The translations under genes were made by a program, and so were the position numbers. Shown here piece after piece: positions 17,090 to 26,430 of a stretch of 64,000 bases of DNA (its first letter is position 1; each line of letters starts with the position of its first letter). The DNA comes from Pseudomonas pseudonitroreducens. GTDB taxonomy: Bacteria; Pseudomonadota; Gammaproteobacteria; Pseudomonadales; Pseudomonadaceae. The stretch is taken from the NCBI RefSeq assembly GCF_021603645.1, contig NZ_BQHJ01000009.1, positions 124,001 to 188,000 on the forward strand, in the 5' to 3' direction. The notes beneath the pieces are model-generated. The model searched no databases, was not told where the DNA came from, and was given only the letters and a program-made list of their open reading frames with translations.

Positions 17090-18351
17090 ATGCTTCATGG
17101 ATTCTCCGTCGGCTGGCGCTCGGCGTTCGGCTTTCTGCTCTGCCTGCTCTGCTCCCTGCACGTCTGGGCGGCTCCGGCCTCTGATGGCGGAGTGCTGCTG
17201 CCGCTGGGTGAGCGCGTGGTGGACGTCACCGGCACCCTCGACTCCTCCGCCAGGGAACGCCTGACCGGCAAGCTCAAGGCCCTGGAAGACCGGCGCGGCG
17301 CGCAGATCGCCGTGGTGATGCTGCCCACTGTGGGGCCGATGGGTATCGAGGCGTTCTCCGAGAAGCTCTTCAACCTCTGGAAGCTCGGCCGCAAGGGCGT
17401 GGACGACGGCGTACTGCTGGTGGTGGCCTGCGCATCGAGGTTGGCTACGGCCTCGAAGGGGTGATTCCCGATGTCGTCGCCGGGCGCATCATCCGTGAGC
17501 GCATGGCGCCGGCGTTCCGCGCGGGCGACTATGCCGGCGGTATCGAGTCGGCGGTGGATGCGCTGATCGCCCTGGTCGACGGTGAAGCGTTGCCGGAACC
17601 GGCGCCGCAGCCGCTGCATGTTCCGCTGGAGGCGTGGTTGCTGCTGGCCTCGTTCGTGGCCGGCGGTGTGGGCGGTGTGCTGCTCGCGGCGCGGCGCCTC
17701 GGTTGGCGTGGCGCGCTGGCGCTGGGCGCAGTGGGCGTCGCGCTGGTAGCGCTACTGGCCAGCGGCACGGACCGCCTGGCGACCATAGCCATCGCGCCGC
17801 TCTGTCTACTGATCGGCGGCGCCACCTTCGGCGCGCTGTGGACGGTTCGAGCGGTGTTCTACAGCGTGCTCGGGCTGATCGCCTACTGCGTTCTGCTCGG
17901 CCTCCTGACGCCACGCTTCGGCGCCATCCTCTGGTTGTATGCGCTGGCCGCGCCGGTCGCGGTGCTGGCCATCATCGGCCTGTGGTGGTTGCTGATCTCG
18001 ATGATGCGCGATGCGTGGCGTGGCGAACGCAAGCCCCGCAAAGGTCGGAAAGGGCGCAAGGCGAACAAGGCTCAGCCTGGACGCAAGGGCTTCTACGTGC
18101 GACTGCTGATCCTCTTCGGCCTGTACCTGCTGGTCGACTTCTTCGCCGGGGCGCCGAAGGCTCCCTTGAACTGGCTGCTGGTGCTGCCCTTCATGTGCCT
18201 GCCGGGCTTGCTGGTGTTCGCCGCGGGGCAGGGCGGTTCGGCAGGGGGCTCTGGCTCGGGCGGTGGTTCGTCCGGCGGCAGTTCGGGCGGTGGCGGGTTC
18301 TCCGGGGGCGGCGGCTCCAGTGGCGGCGGCGGTGCGTCAGGGAGCTGGTGA
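17090..18351 (+). pseudogene. TPM-domain (YgcG-like) membrane protein, frameshifted
   Basis: Two frames, 17090-17464 and 17461-18351, together resemble the intact paralogue that follows. The first has a signal peptide (ending WAA) and the start of a TPM domain to GVDDGVLLVVA; the second resumes at VIPDVVAGRIIRERMAPAF and continues through membrane helices to a Gly/Ser-rich tail ending GASGSW. Comparison with the paralogue shows the bases encoding about KDDRTL are missing at 17430, a net loss of 16 (mod 3 = 1), which shifts the frame. Restored length would be about 425 aa. The frames overlap as GTGA, so low-level re-initiation is possible. Probable recent pseudogene; a sequencing error of this size is unlikely but not excluded. 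Confidence 0.82.
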
Positions 18352-18408
18352 CGGCATAATCCCTCGACTCGCCTGGCTGCCAAGCCCACACCTTCAGGGA
18401 AAGAAGGC

Positions 18409-19695
18409 ATGACCCTCTGGATTCATTGCGCTCTGTACGTCTTCCTCTTGCTCGGCTCGGTTGGTGTGCGGGCAGAGGTTCCGACTGATGCAGTCCGCCC
18501 TGCCCAGGACGGGCTGGTAGCTGTGCCCTATGACGCGGATGCCGAGGGCGAGCCTGCACGATCCCTCGAGGTGCCGGAGCTGAAGAGCCCGGTCACCGAT
18601 CTCACCGGTACCCTCGGCAGCGACTGGATCGCGACCATGCAGCAGCGGCTGCTGGCATTGCAGCAGCGCAAGGGCTCGCAGCTCGCCATCCTGATGGTGC
18701 CCACCACCGGCGAGGACAGCATCGAGCAGTACGCCACCCGCGTCTTCGAACAATGGCGCCTGGGGCGCCAGGGCGTGGACGACGGCGTGCTGGTGTTGGT
18801 CGCCAAGGACGACCGGAGCATGCGCATCGAAGTCGGCTATGGCCTGGAAGGGGCGATTCCCGATGTGATCGCCGGGCGCATCATCCGGGAAGAGATGGTT
18901 CCGGCCTTCCGTAACGGTGACTTCTCCGGCGGCCTCGAGAATGCGGTGGATGTGCTGGAGCGGCTGATCGACGGCGAGACCCTCCCGGACGAGCGCCGCA
19001 GCAGCGGCCTGACCTGGGAAGGCTGGCTGCTGCTGATCGGGCTGGTCGGCGGCGGTATGGCCGGCGTCGTGCTTCGCCGTCGCTGGCTGGGCGTGAAACT
19101 TGTGCTGCCGACGCTGGCGGTGGCGGCAGTGCTGATGGCCGCCAGCGCAGGGCTGAAGAGCCTGCCGATGCTGCTCATGGCCATTCCCATCAGCATGCTC
19201 TTCGGCGCGGGCATCGGTGGGCTGGCGGCGGGCTCGCGCCTGGCCGCCGGGATTATCGGTGTCATCGTCGCCTATCTCCTTGCGCTGGTGGTTTATGCGA
19301 CGCTCTTCGATGGCGGATACGTAGTGTTCTACGCCCTGGCCGTGCCCATAGGCGGCATCCCTTGCGTGGTGCTGCTGTGCCTGCCGTTCGTACTCGCCTG
19401 GAAGGCCTGGCAGCGCAGCCGCGTGGAGTTCGGCATCCGGCTGGTGTTGGCCCTGAGCATCGCCGGAATCATGATCGAGGTGTCGGGTGTCCTTCAGCAG
19501 CCCTGGGCGTTCCCCGAGTCGTTGGTGCTGGTTCCCATGTTGCTCATCCCGCTGTTGTTCGCCTTCCTTCCCGGTGCGTGGGGCGGCGGGGGAGGCGGTG
19601 GTTCCAGCGGTGGCAGCTCCTCGTCCAGCAGCGGCAGTAGTTACTCCGGTGGCGGCGGCTCCGGCGGCGGGGGCGGCGCCTCGGGGAGCTGGTGA
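18409..19695 (+). CDS. TPM-domain (YgcG-like) membrane protein
   Basis: 428 aa. Signal peptide (about 1-23), periplasmic TPM domain (about 55-185; VTDLTGTL, GVDDGVLVLVAKDDRSMRIE, GYGLEGAIPD), several membrane helices (about 205-375), and a C-terminal tail of Gly and Ser ending GGGGASGSW. TPM proteins of this layout are widespread and their role is unclear; some TPM domains have phosphatase activity or act in photosystem repair. Known in P. aeruginosa at the same place (between flhB and flhA). A link to flagella is positional only. Confidence 0.85.
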   Translation: MTLWIHCALYVFLLLGSVGVRAEVPTDAVRPAQDGLVAVPYDADAEGEPARSLEVPELKSPVTDLTGTLGSDWIATMQQRLLALQQRKGSQLAILMVPTTGEDSIEQYATRVFEQWRLGRQGVDDGVLVLVAKDDRSMRIEVGYGLEGAIPDVIAGRIIREEMVPAFRNGDFSGGLENAVDVLERLIDGETLPDERRSSGLTWEGWLLLIGLVGGGMAGVVLRRRWLGVKLVLPTLAVAAVLMAASAGLKSLPMLLMAIPISMLFGAGIGGLAAGSRLAAGIIGVIVAYLLALVVYATLFDGGYVVFYALAVPIGGIPCVVLLCLPFVLAWKAWQRSRVEFGIRLVLALSIAGIMIEVSGVLQQPWAFPESLVLVPMLLIPLLFAFLPGAWGGGGGGGSSGGSSSSSSGSSYSGGGGSGGGGGASGSW

Positions 19696-19739
19696 GAGAG
19701 CCCGCTCTGTTTCAGGCATTTCAGGTCTTTCGAAAAAGT

Positions 19740-19754
19740 TGGAACGCTTCCTGC
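19740..19754 (+). promoter_or_regulatory. Sigma-54 (RpoN) promoter for flhA
   Basis: TGGAACGCTTCCTGC has the GG-N10-GC geometry of an RpoN site and lies 82 bp before the flhA start. Two core bases differ from the TGGCAC/TTGC consensus (A for C at -24, C for T at -12). A FleQ/RpoN-dependent flhA promoter is known in P. aeruginosa. It would run flhA-flhF-fleN-fliA. Confidence 0.72.
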
Positions 19755-19835
19755 AAAACCCTGTGCGGATGCCCGTTGGGCGTCAAAAGTTTGATCCGGT
19801 GGCCGGCTCGGTCACCCACTTGCAGGGGATTTCGG

Positions 19836-21959
19836 GTGGATCGTACGCAACTGATCGGCACTGTTCGCAGCAACCTGGTAGGGCTCAGCCGAGGCAACCT
19901 CGGCGTGCCGCTGCTGTTGCTGGCCATGCTGGCGATGATGACCCTGCCGATCCCGCCGTTCCTGCTGGATGTCCTGTTCACCTTCAACATCGCCCTGTCC
20001 ATCGTTGTCCTGCTGGTCAGCGTGTACGCCCTGCGCCCGCTGGACTTCGCCGTGTTCCCGACCATCCTGCTGGTCGCCACCCTGTTGCGCCTGGCGCTGA
20101 ACGTCGCGTCCACCCGCGTCGTGCTGCTCCACGGCCACGACGGCCATGCGGCCGCGGGCAAGGTGATCCAGGCCTTCGGCGAGGTGGTGATCGGCGGCAA
20201 CTACGTGGTCGGTATCGTGGTCTTCGCGATCCTCATGATCATCAACTTCGTGGTGGTCACCAAGGGCGCCGGGCGTATCTCCGAGGTGAGCGCGCGGTTC
20301 ACCCTCGACGCCATGCCCGGCAAGCAGATGGCCATCGACGCCGACCTCAATGCCGGCCTGATCGAGCAGGGCGAGGCGAAGAAGCGCCGCGCCGAAGTGG
20401 CCCAGGAAGCCGACTTCTACGGCTCCATGGACGGTGCCAGCAAGTTCGTCCGCGGTGACGCCGTCGCCGGTCTGCTGATCCTCTTCATCAACCTCATCGG
20501 TGGCGTGGCCATCGGCATGATCCAGCACTCGATGAGCTTCGCCGACGCCGGCAAGGTCTACGCCCTGCTGACCATCGGTGACGGCCTGGTGGCGCAGCTG
20601 CCCTCGCTGCTGCTGTCCACTGCCGCTGCGATCATGGTGACCCGCGTCTCCAGCTCCGAGGACATGGGCGCCCAGGTCAACCGCCAGATGTTCGCCTCGC
20701 CCAAGGCGCTGGCGATTTCCGCGGCCATCCTGATCGCCATGGGCCTGGTCCCCGGCATGCCGCACGTCTCCTTCATCGGCCTGGGTGGCCTGGCCGCCGC
20801 TGGCGCCTACCTGATCTGGCACCGCCAGCGCCAGGCCAGCCAGAAGGCCGAGCAGGAAGCGCAGAGCCAGCAGGAGCTGCTGCCGGCGCAGCGCGCCGAG
20901 CAGACCAAGGAGCTGGGCTGGGACGACGTGACGCCGGTCGACATGGTCGGCCTGGAAGTCGGCTACCGCCTGATTCCGCTGGTGGACCGCAACCAGGGCG
21001 GCCAGTTGCTGGCGCGGATCAAGGGCGTACGCAAGAAGCTGTCCCAGGATCTGGGCTTCCTCATGCCGTCGGTGCACATCCGCGACAACCTAGACCTGTT
21101 ACCCAACGCCTATCGCCTGACGCTCATGGGCGTCAGCGTGGCGGAAGCCGAGATCTACCCGGACCGCGACCTCGCCATCAACCCCGGCCAGGTGTTCGGC
21201 ACCCTCAACGGCATCGCCGGCAAGGACCCGGCGTTCGGTCTGGAAGCCGTCTGGATCGAGGCCTCGCAGCGTGATCAGGCGCAGTCCCTGGGCTACACCG
21301 TGGTCGACGCCAGTACCGTGGTCGCCACTCACCTGAACCAGGTATTGCACAAGCATGCCCATGAACTGCTCGGCCACGAGGAGGTTCAGCAACTGATGCA
21401 GCTGCTGGCCAAGACCTCGCCCAAGCTGGCCGAGGAGCTGGTGCCGGGGATGATTTCCCTGTCGACCCTGCTCAAGGTGCTGCAGGCGCTGCTGCAGGAG
21501 CAGGTGCCGGTACGCGACATCCGTACCATCGCCGAGGCCATCGCCAACGTCGCGGTGAAGAGTCAAGATCCCGCCGCAATGGTGGCGGCGGTACGCGTCG
21601 CGCTATCCCGCGCAATCGTGCAAACCATTGTGGGACTAGAGCCGGAGCTGCCTGTGATCACTCTGGAACCGAGGTTGGAACAGATATTGCTCAATAGTCT
21701 TCAGAAGGCCGGACAGGGCTCCGAAGACGGTATGTTGCTGGAACCCGGAATGGCCGAAAAGCTGCAACGCTCGATGATCGAAGCGGCGCAGCGCCAGGAG
21801 ATGCTTGGCAAGCCGGCGATCCTGCTGGTGGCCGGCCCGGTCCGCGCGATGATGTCCCGATTCGCGCGGATGGCGGTCCCCACCATGCACGTGCTGGCGT
21901 ACCAGGAAATCCCGGACAACAAACAAGTCACGATTGTTGCCACCGTTGGGCAGAATTGA
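19836..21959 (+). CDS. flhA: Flagellar export protein FlhA
   Basis: 707 aa. Start GTG 19836 with AGGGGA 8 bases upstream gives MDRTQLIGTVRSNLVGLSRG, which matches known FlhA starts; the frame stays open upstream but without homology. Eight membrane segments in residues 20-310, including the FHIPEP signature region (about 135-160: GRISEVSARFTLDAMPGKQM), then a long cytoplasmic domain that docks substrates and chaperones and forms the nonameric ring. It uses the proton motive force with FliJ to drive export. Its stop is 15 bp from flhF. Confidence 0.97.
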   Translation: MDRTQLIGTVRSNLVGLSRGNLGVPLLLLAMLAMMTLPIPPFLLDVLFTFNIALSIVVLLVSVYALRPLDFAVFPTILLVATLLRLALNVASTRVVLLHGHDGHAAAGKVIQAFGEVVIGGNYVVGIVVFAILMIINFVVVTKGAGRISEVSARFTLDAMPGKQMAIDADLNAGLIEQGEAKKRRAEVAQEADFYGSMDGASKFVRGDAVAGLLILFINLIGGVAIGMIQHSMSFADAGKVYALLTIGDGLVAQLPSLLLSTAAAIMVTRVSSSEDMGAQVNRQMFASPKALAISAAILIAMGLVPGMPHVSFIGLGGLAAAGAYLIWHRQRQASQKAEQEAQSQQELLPAQRAEQTKELGWDDVTPVDMVGLEVGYRLIPLVDRNQGGQLLARIKGVRKKLSQDLGFLMPSVHIRDNLDLLPNAYRLTLMGVSVAEAEIYPDRDLAINPGQVFGTLNGIAGKDPAFGLEAVWIEASQRDQAQSLGYTVVDASTVVATHLNQVLHKHAHELLGHEEVQQLMQLLAKTSPKLAEELVPGMISLSTLLKVLQALLQEQVPVRDIRTIAEAIANVAVKSQDPAAMVAAVRVALSRAIVQTIVGLEPELPVITLEPRLEQILLNSLQKAGQGSEDGMLLEPGMAEKLQRSMIEAAQRQEMLGKPAILLVAGPVRAMMSRFARMAVPTMHVLAYQEIPDNKQVTIVATVGQN

Positions 21960-21974
21960 TTGAGGTCGCAGGCC

Positions 21975-23285
21975 ATGCAGGTAAAACGCTTCTTCGCCGC
22001 TGATATGCGTCAGGCCATGAAACTGGTGCGTGACGAGCTGGGCCCGGACGCCGCGATCATCGGCAATCGCCGTGTCGCCGGCGGCGTGGAGCTGACCGCG
22101 GCGCTGGATTACCAGGCCCCGGTGGCGGCCAGCAAGCCGAACCCGGCGCTGGAAGCCGAGCTGCGCAAGACCCAGGCGAAGATCGCCCAGGCCAAGGCCG
22201 ATCTGTCGGCACCGACCCGCGCGAGCGACGGTGTGCGCAAGGACCGTCAAATGTACGGCACCGAGAAGCCACGGCGCAGCGCTGCCGAGACCCTGGCCGA
22301 AGCCATGGCCGCGCCCGTCGCCCCGGCGGCGGCCAGTGTCGGCCAGCAGGCCCTGGAAGCCATGCGCTTCGAACTCAACGGCCTGCGCGAGCTGATCGAA
22401 GTGCAGCTTGGCTCGATCGCCTGGAACCAATTGCAGAACCAGCGTCCGAAACAGGCCAACCTGTGGCGCCGCCTGCAGCGCATGGGCCTGCCGGCCGACC
22501 TGTCGCGCAGCCTGCTGGAGCGCGTGGCCTCCATCGCCGATCCGAAGCAGGCCTGGCGCATGCTGCTGGCGCACCTGGCGCGCTCGATCAATACCCCGGA
22601 AACCGACCTGCTGGAGCAGGGCGGCGTGATTGCCCTGGTCGGCCCGGCCGGCATGGGCAAGACCACCACCCTGGCCAAGCTCGCCGCCCGCTACGTGCTG
22701 AAGTACGGCGCGCAGAGCATCGCCCTGGTGTCGATGGACAGCTTCCGCATCGGCGCGCAGGAGCAGATCAAGACCCTGGGCCGTATCCTCAACGTGCCGG
22801 TGACCCTGGTCGATCCGGGCCAGTCGCTGATCCAGGCCATGGCCCCGCTGGCGCGCAAGCGTCTGGTGCTGATCGACACCGCAGGCCTGCCGGCCACCGA
22901 TCCGGCGCTGCGCATGCAGCTCGAAGCGCTGTCGTCGCTGAGCCTGAACGTGAAGAATTACCTGGTGCTGGCCGCGACCAGCCAGGCCCAGGTGCTCAAG
23001 GCCGCCTGGCAGAACTATCGTTCCTGTGGGCTGGCCGGGTGCATCCTGACCAAGCTGGACGAAGCGGGAAGCCTCGGTGAAGCTCTGGCTCTGGCTATCA
23101 GCCAGCATCTCCCGGTAGCCTATCTGGCTGATGGACCGAAGATTCCGGATGACCTGCAAGTGGCACGCGCGCACCAACTGGTCAGCCGTGCGGTGAGCCT
23201 GCAGTCGCCGGAAGAGCCCAGTGAAGACGCCATGGCCGACATGTTCGCCGGCCTTTACCAGCAGCCGGTGCGTCGCGCCAGCTGA
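21975..23285 (+). CDS. flhF: Flagellar biosynthesis GTPase FlhF
   Basis: 436 aa SRP-type GTPase that marks the cell pole for flagellar assembly. Start ATG 21975 gives MQVKRFFAADMRQAMKLVRD, the conserved N-terminus. A variable basic/Ala-rich B domain reaches about residue 120, then the N and G domains: P-loop GPAGMGKTTTLAKLA, DTAGL, and TKLDEAGSLGEAL. It works opposite FleN encoded next: FlhF promotes polar placement and FleN limits number. Confidence 0.96.
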   Translation: MQVKRFFAADMRQAMKLVRDELGPDAAIIGNRRVAGGVELTAALDYQAPVAASKPNPALEAELRKTQAKIAQAKADLSAPTRASDGVRKDRQMYGTEKPRRSAAETLAEAMAAPVAPAAASVGQQALEAMRFELNGLRELIEVQLGSIAWNQLQNQRPKQANLWRRLQRMGLPADLSRSLLERVASIADPKQAWRMLLAHLARSINTPETDLLEQGGVIALVGPAGMGKTTTLAKLAARYVLKYGAQSIALVSMDSFRIGAQEQIKTLGRILNVPVTLVDPGQSLIQAMAPLARKRLVLIDTAGLPATDPALRMQLEALSSLSLNVKNYLVLAATSQAQVLKAAWQNYRSCGLAGCILTKLDEAGSLGEALALAISQHLPVAYLADGPKIPDDLQVARAHQLVSRAVSLQSPEEPSEDAMADMFAGLYQQPVRRAS

Positions 23286-23311
23286 ATATTGTGAGCCCCG
23301 GGTGGGGCGTG

Positions 23312-23332
23312 GGGCGGCCGGTTGAGCCGCCC
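23312..23332. other. Stem-loop in the flhF-fleN gap
   Basis: GGGCGGC (23312-23318) and GCCGCCC (23326-23332) form a perfect 7-bp GC stem with a 7-base loop 26 bp after the flhF stop. No T-run follows, so it is not a clear intrinsic terminator; it may attenuate or stabilise the mRNA ahead of fleN. Confidence 0.4.
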
Positions 23333-23449
23333 AAGCGATGCGGATGCTCTGCTAGACGATCCGCGAGCACCGGAGGCGGTGGAGCACCGCAGCCGGATTA
23401 GCCGAAGCGTTTGATGCGCAACGGTCGAACGACGAGACAAGGTATTGAT

Positions 23450-24277
23450 ATGGGTATGCATCCGGTTCAGGTAATCGCAGTCACCGGTGGCAAGGGTGGC
23501 GTGGGCAAGACCAATGTGTCGGTGAATCTGTCGCTGGCGCTGGCCGATCTGGGCCGCCGCGTCATGCTGCTGGACGCCGACCTGGGCCTGGCCAACGTCG
23601 ACGTGCTGCTGGGTCTGTCGCCCAAGCGCACGCTGGCCGATGTGATCGAAGGCGAATGCGACCTGCGCGACGTGATCCTCCAGGGGCCCGGCGGCATCCG
23701 CATCGTCCCGGCGGCCTCGGGCACCCAGAGCATGGTGCACCTCACGCCGATGCAGCATGCCGGGCTGATCCAGGCGTTCAGCGACATCAGCGACAACATC
23801 AACGTGCTGGTCGTGGACACCGCCGCCGGTATCGGCGACTCGGTGGTGAGCTTCGTCCGCGCTGCCCAGGAAGTGCTGCTGGTCGTTTGTGATGAACCCA
23901 CGTCCATCACCGATGCCTACGCTTTGATCAAGCTGCTCAATCGCGACTACGGCATGACCCGTTTCCGCGTACTGGCAAACATGGCGCACAGCCCCCAGGA
24001 GGGGCGCAACCTGTTCGCCAAGCTGACCAAGGTCACCGACCGCTTCCTCGACGTGGCGCTGCAGTATGTCGGCGCCATCCCCTACGACGAGTCGGTGCGC
24101 AAGGCGGTGCAGAAGCAGCGTTCGGTGTATGAGGCGTTCCCGCGCAGCAAGGCGTCCCTGGCCTTCCGTGCGGTGGCGCAGAAGGTCGACAGCTGGCCGC
24201 TGCCGGCCAACCCACGAGGGCACCTGGAGTTCTTCGTCGAGCGCCTGGTGCAACATCCCACGGGTTCGGCCGTATGA
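23450..24277 (+). CDS. fleN: Flagellar number regulator FleN (MinD/ParA-like ATPase)
   Basis: 275 aa. Deviant Walker A KGGVGKT at residues 15-21, then LLDADLGLANVDVLLG and VVDTAAGIGDSV, typical of MinD-type ATPases. The sequence is very close to P. aeruginosa FleN, including the end GHLEFFVERLVQHP. ATG 23450 is preceded by ACAAGG at good distance; upstream ATG 23414 and TTG 23411 are in frame but less likely. FleN binds the master regulator FleQ and restrains flagellar gene expression, keeping one polar flagellum. Confidence 0.96.
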   Translation: MGMHPVQVIAVTGGKGGVGKTNVSVNLSLALADLGRRVMLLDADLGLANVDVLLGLSPKRTLADVIEGECDLRDVILQGPGGIRIVPAASGTQSMVHLTPMQHAGLIQAFSDISDNINVLVVDTAAGIGDSVVSFVRAAQEVLLVVCDEPTSITDAYALIKLLNRDYGMTRFRVLANMAHSPQEGRNLFAKLTKVTDRFLDVALQYVGAIPYDESVRKAVQKQRSVYEAFPRSKASLAFRAVAQKVDSWPLPANPRGHLEFFVERLVQHPTGSAV

Positions 24278-25023
24278 TCGCGGCCTCCGGAGCGCGTATG
24301 TACAGCAAGGCACAGGCGCACAACTCCCAGGAACTGCTGATCCAGCGACACGCCCCGTTGGTCAAGCGCATCGCCTACCACCTGCTGGGCCGCCTGCCGG
24401 CCAGCGTGCAGGTGGAGGACCTGATGCAGGCCGGCATGATCGGCCTGCTGGAGGCAGCGAAGAAATACGATTCGGGCAAGGGCGCGAGCTTCGAAACCTA
24501 CGCCGGCATCCGCATCCGCGGCGCCATGCTCGACGAAGTGCGCAAGGGCGACTGGGCCCCGCGTTCGGTGCACCGCAACACCCGCATGGTCAGTGACGCC
24601 ATCCGTGCCGTCGAGGCGCGCACCGGACGCGACGCTAAAGATCAGGAGGTTGCTGCCGAACTCAATATGAGCCTCGAAGATTATTACGGCATCCTCAGCG
24701 ACACCCAGGGCAGCCGTCTGTACAGCTTCGATGACATGTTGCAGGACGGTGAACAGGGTAGCGGCCTTGCCGAAGACGCTTCGCACCACGACAACGAGCC
24801 GTCCCACGGGCTGGAAGATGAACGCTTCCAGGCGGCCCTGGCCGACGCCATCACCAAGCTGCCCGAGCGCGAGCGGCTGGTGCTGGCCCTGTACTACGAC
24901 GAGGAACTCAACCTCAAGGAGATCGGCGAGGTGCTGGGCGTCAGCGAATCGCGCGTCAGCCAGCTGCACAGCCAGTGCGCCGCGCGCCTGCGTTCGCGAC
25001 TGGCGGAGTGGCGCGCTCGCTGA
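24274..25023 (+). CDS. fliA: Flagellar sigma factor FliA (sigma-28)
   Basis: 249 aa from ATG 24274, which overlaps the fleN stop (ATGA); ATG 24298 (MYSKAQAHNSQE) is an alternative start. Regions 2 (VEDLMQAGMIGLLEAAKKYD ... RIRGAMLDEVRKGDW), 3 and 4 (LKEIGEVLGVSESRVSQLHSQ helix-turn-helix) are complete. It drives late flagellar and chemotaxis genes once FlgM is exported. The Hsb module upstream is expected to bear on the same FlgM-FliA switch. Confidence 0.97.
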   Translation: MIAASGARMYSKAQAHNSQELLIQRHAPLVKRIAYHLLGRLPASVQVEDLMQAGMIGLLEAAKKYDSGKGASFETYAGIRIRGAMLDEVRKGDWAPRSVHRNTRMVSDAIRAVEARTGRDAKDQEVAAELNMSLEDYYGILSDTQGSRLYSFDDMLQDGEQGSGLAEDASHHDNEPSHGLEDERFQAALADAITKLPERERLVLALYYDEELNLKEIGEVLGVSESRVSQLHSQCAARLRSRLAEWRAR

Positions 25024-25062
25024 GCATCGGGTAGTTTCGCGCCTGCTTGTTCCTAGCGAAAA

Positions 25063-25085
25063 GGCTGAAGGTATTTTCCTTCGGC
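25063..25085. other. Stem-loop between fliA and cheY
   Basis: GGCTGAAGG (25063-25071) and CCTTCGGC (25078-25085) can pair with one wobble over a TATTTT loop. A T-run occurs only 17 bases later (25102-25108), so it is a weak terminator candidate. The remaining 198-bp gap shows no convincing sigma-28 or sigma-54 promoter. Confidence 0.3.
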
Positions 25086-25221
25086 AAGTTAGAGGCTTAC
25101 GAATTTTTTGGGTGACGTTCCCTTGACGCGCCCACAGCAAAGAGCGCTCGGCGTTCAATGAATTGACGGCTCGCCCGCCAGGGCGCGTTTGGTATCGATG
25201 GAGGCAGGTTTGGACAAGAAC

Positions 25222-25596
25222 ATGAAAATTCTCATCGTGGACGACTTTTCCACGATGAGGCGCATCATCAAGAACCTCCTGCGGGACCTGGGGTTCACCA
25301 ACACCGCAGAAGCCGATGACGGCACCACTGCGCTGCCGATGCTGCACAGCGGCAACTTCGACTTCCTCGTGACCGACTGGAACATGCCCGGCATGACCGG
25401 CATCGACCTGCTGCGTGCGGTCCGCGCCGACGAGCGCCTGAAGCACCTGCCGGTGCTGATGGTCACCGCCGAAGCCAAGCGCGACCAGATCATCGAAGCT
25501 GCCCAGGCCGGGGTCAACGGCTATGTGGTCAAGCCTTTCACCGCCCAGGTGCTGAAAGAAAAGATCGAGAAGATTTTCGAGCGGGTCGGCAGCTGA
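25222..25596 (+). CDS. cheY: Chemotaxis response regulator CheY
   Basis: 124 aa single receiver. Asp7/Asp8 metal site, phospho-acceptor Asp52 ([10 protein letters not shown]), Thr82 (MVTAEAK) and Lys104 (VVKPFT) are in place. Phospho-CheY binds FliM to change rotation. Start choice: ATG 25222 (MKILIVDDF) matches known CheY; however, GGAGG at 25200-25204 is better placed for TTG 25210, which would add MDKN, and ATG 25198 is also in frame. First gene of the chemotaxis operon. Confidence 0.96.
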   Translation: MKILIVDDFSTMRRIIKNLLRDLGFTNTAEADDGTTALPMLHSGNFDFLVTDWNMPGMTGIDLLRAVRADERLKHLPVLMVTAEAKRDQIIEAAQAGVNGYVVKPFTAQVLKEKIEKIFERVGS

Positions 25597-25615
25597 GGCT
25601 GGCCAAGAGGGCGTC

Positions 25616-26398
25616 ATGGATTTCAACGAATCCGCGGGTGACTTCGAGTCGACCCTGAAAAAACACGCGCGCGAATTGGTCGACTGCCTCGAACGCGGCG
25701 AAGTCCAGACTGCCGTGCAACTGATCTCCGAGCTAAACCAGGCGCGCGATCGTGGTCTTTACCAGGAAGTGGGCAAGCTCACCCGTGAGCTGCACAACGC
25801 CATCGTCAACTTCCAGATCGACCCCAGTTCCCCCCGCGCCCAGGAAGTTTCGCAGATCGCTGACGCGACTGATCGCCTGTCCTACGTGGTGACGATGACC
25901 GAGAAAGCGGCCAATCGCACCATGGACCTGGTGGAAGAGTGCACGCCGGTGGTGATGCACATCGAGACCCAGGCCAAGGAGCTGCAGGAGGACTGGTCGC
26001 GCTTCATGCGCCGCGAGCTGGGCCCCGAGGCCTTCCGTGACCTGGCCAAGCGCGTCGAGCAGTTCCTCTACATCAGCGCCCAGGACAGCCGCAAGCTTTC
26101 CGCGCACCTGAACGACATCCTGCTGGCGCAGGACTTCCAGGACCTCACCGGGCAGGTGATCAAGCGCGTCACCAAGCTGGTGACCGAAGTCGAGTCGAAC
26201 CTGGTGAAGCTGGTCTGGATGGCGGGGCAGGTCGATCGCTACGCCGGCATCGAGCATGACCACGACGGCATGCGCGACGCGGTGGAAAAAGAAAGATCGT
26301 CCAAGGGTGAAGGTCCGCAGATTGCTGCCGATACAAGAAAGGACGTCGTGTCCGGTCAGGACGATGTCGACGATCTGTTGTCCAGCCTTGGTTTTTAA
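25616..26398 (+). CDS. cheZ: Protein phosphatase CheZ
   Basis: 260 aa helical phosphatase of phospho-CheY. The catalytic-helix motif LLAQDFQDLTGQVIKRV (about 169-185) contains the acidic residue and glutamine that attack the phosphoryl group. The C-terminal CheY-binding helix is present (DVDDLLSSLGF at the very end). It lies 19 bp after cheY and has AAGAGG as ribosome site. Confidence 0.95.
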   Translation: MDFNESAGDFESTLKKHARELVDCLERGEVQTAVQLISELNQARDRGLYQEVGKLTRELHNAIVNFQIDPSSPRAQEVSQIADATDRLSYVVTMTEKAANRTMDLVEECTPVVMHIETQAKELQEDWSRFMRRELGPEAFRDLAKRVEQFLYISAQDSRKLSAHLNDILLAQDFQDLTGQVIKRVTKLVTEVESNLVKLVWMAGQVDRYAGIEHDHDGMRDAVEKERSSKGEGPQIAADTRKDVVSGQDDVDDLLSSLGF

Positions 26399-26430
26399 GC
26401 GTCCGCTGACGCTGTAGAGGGAGCACCCGA

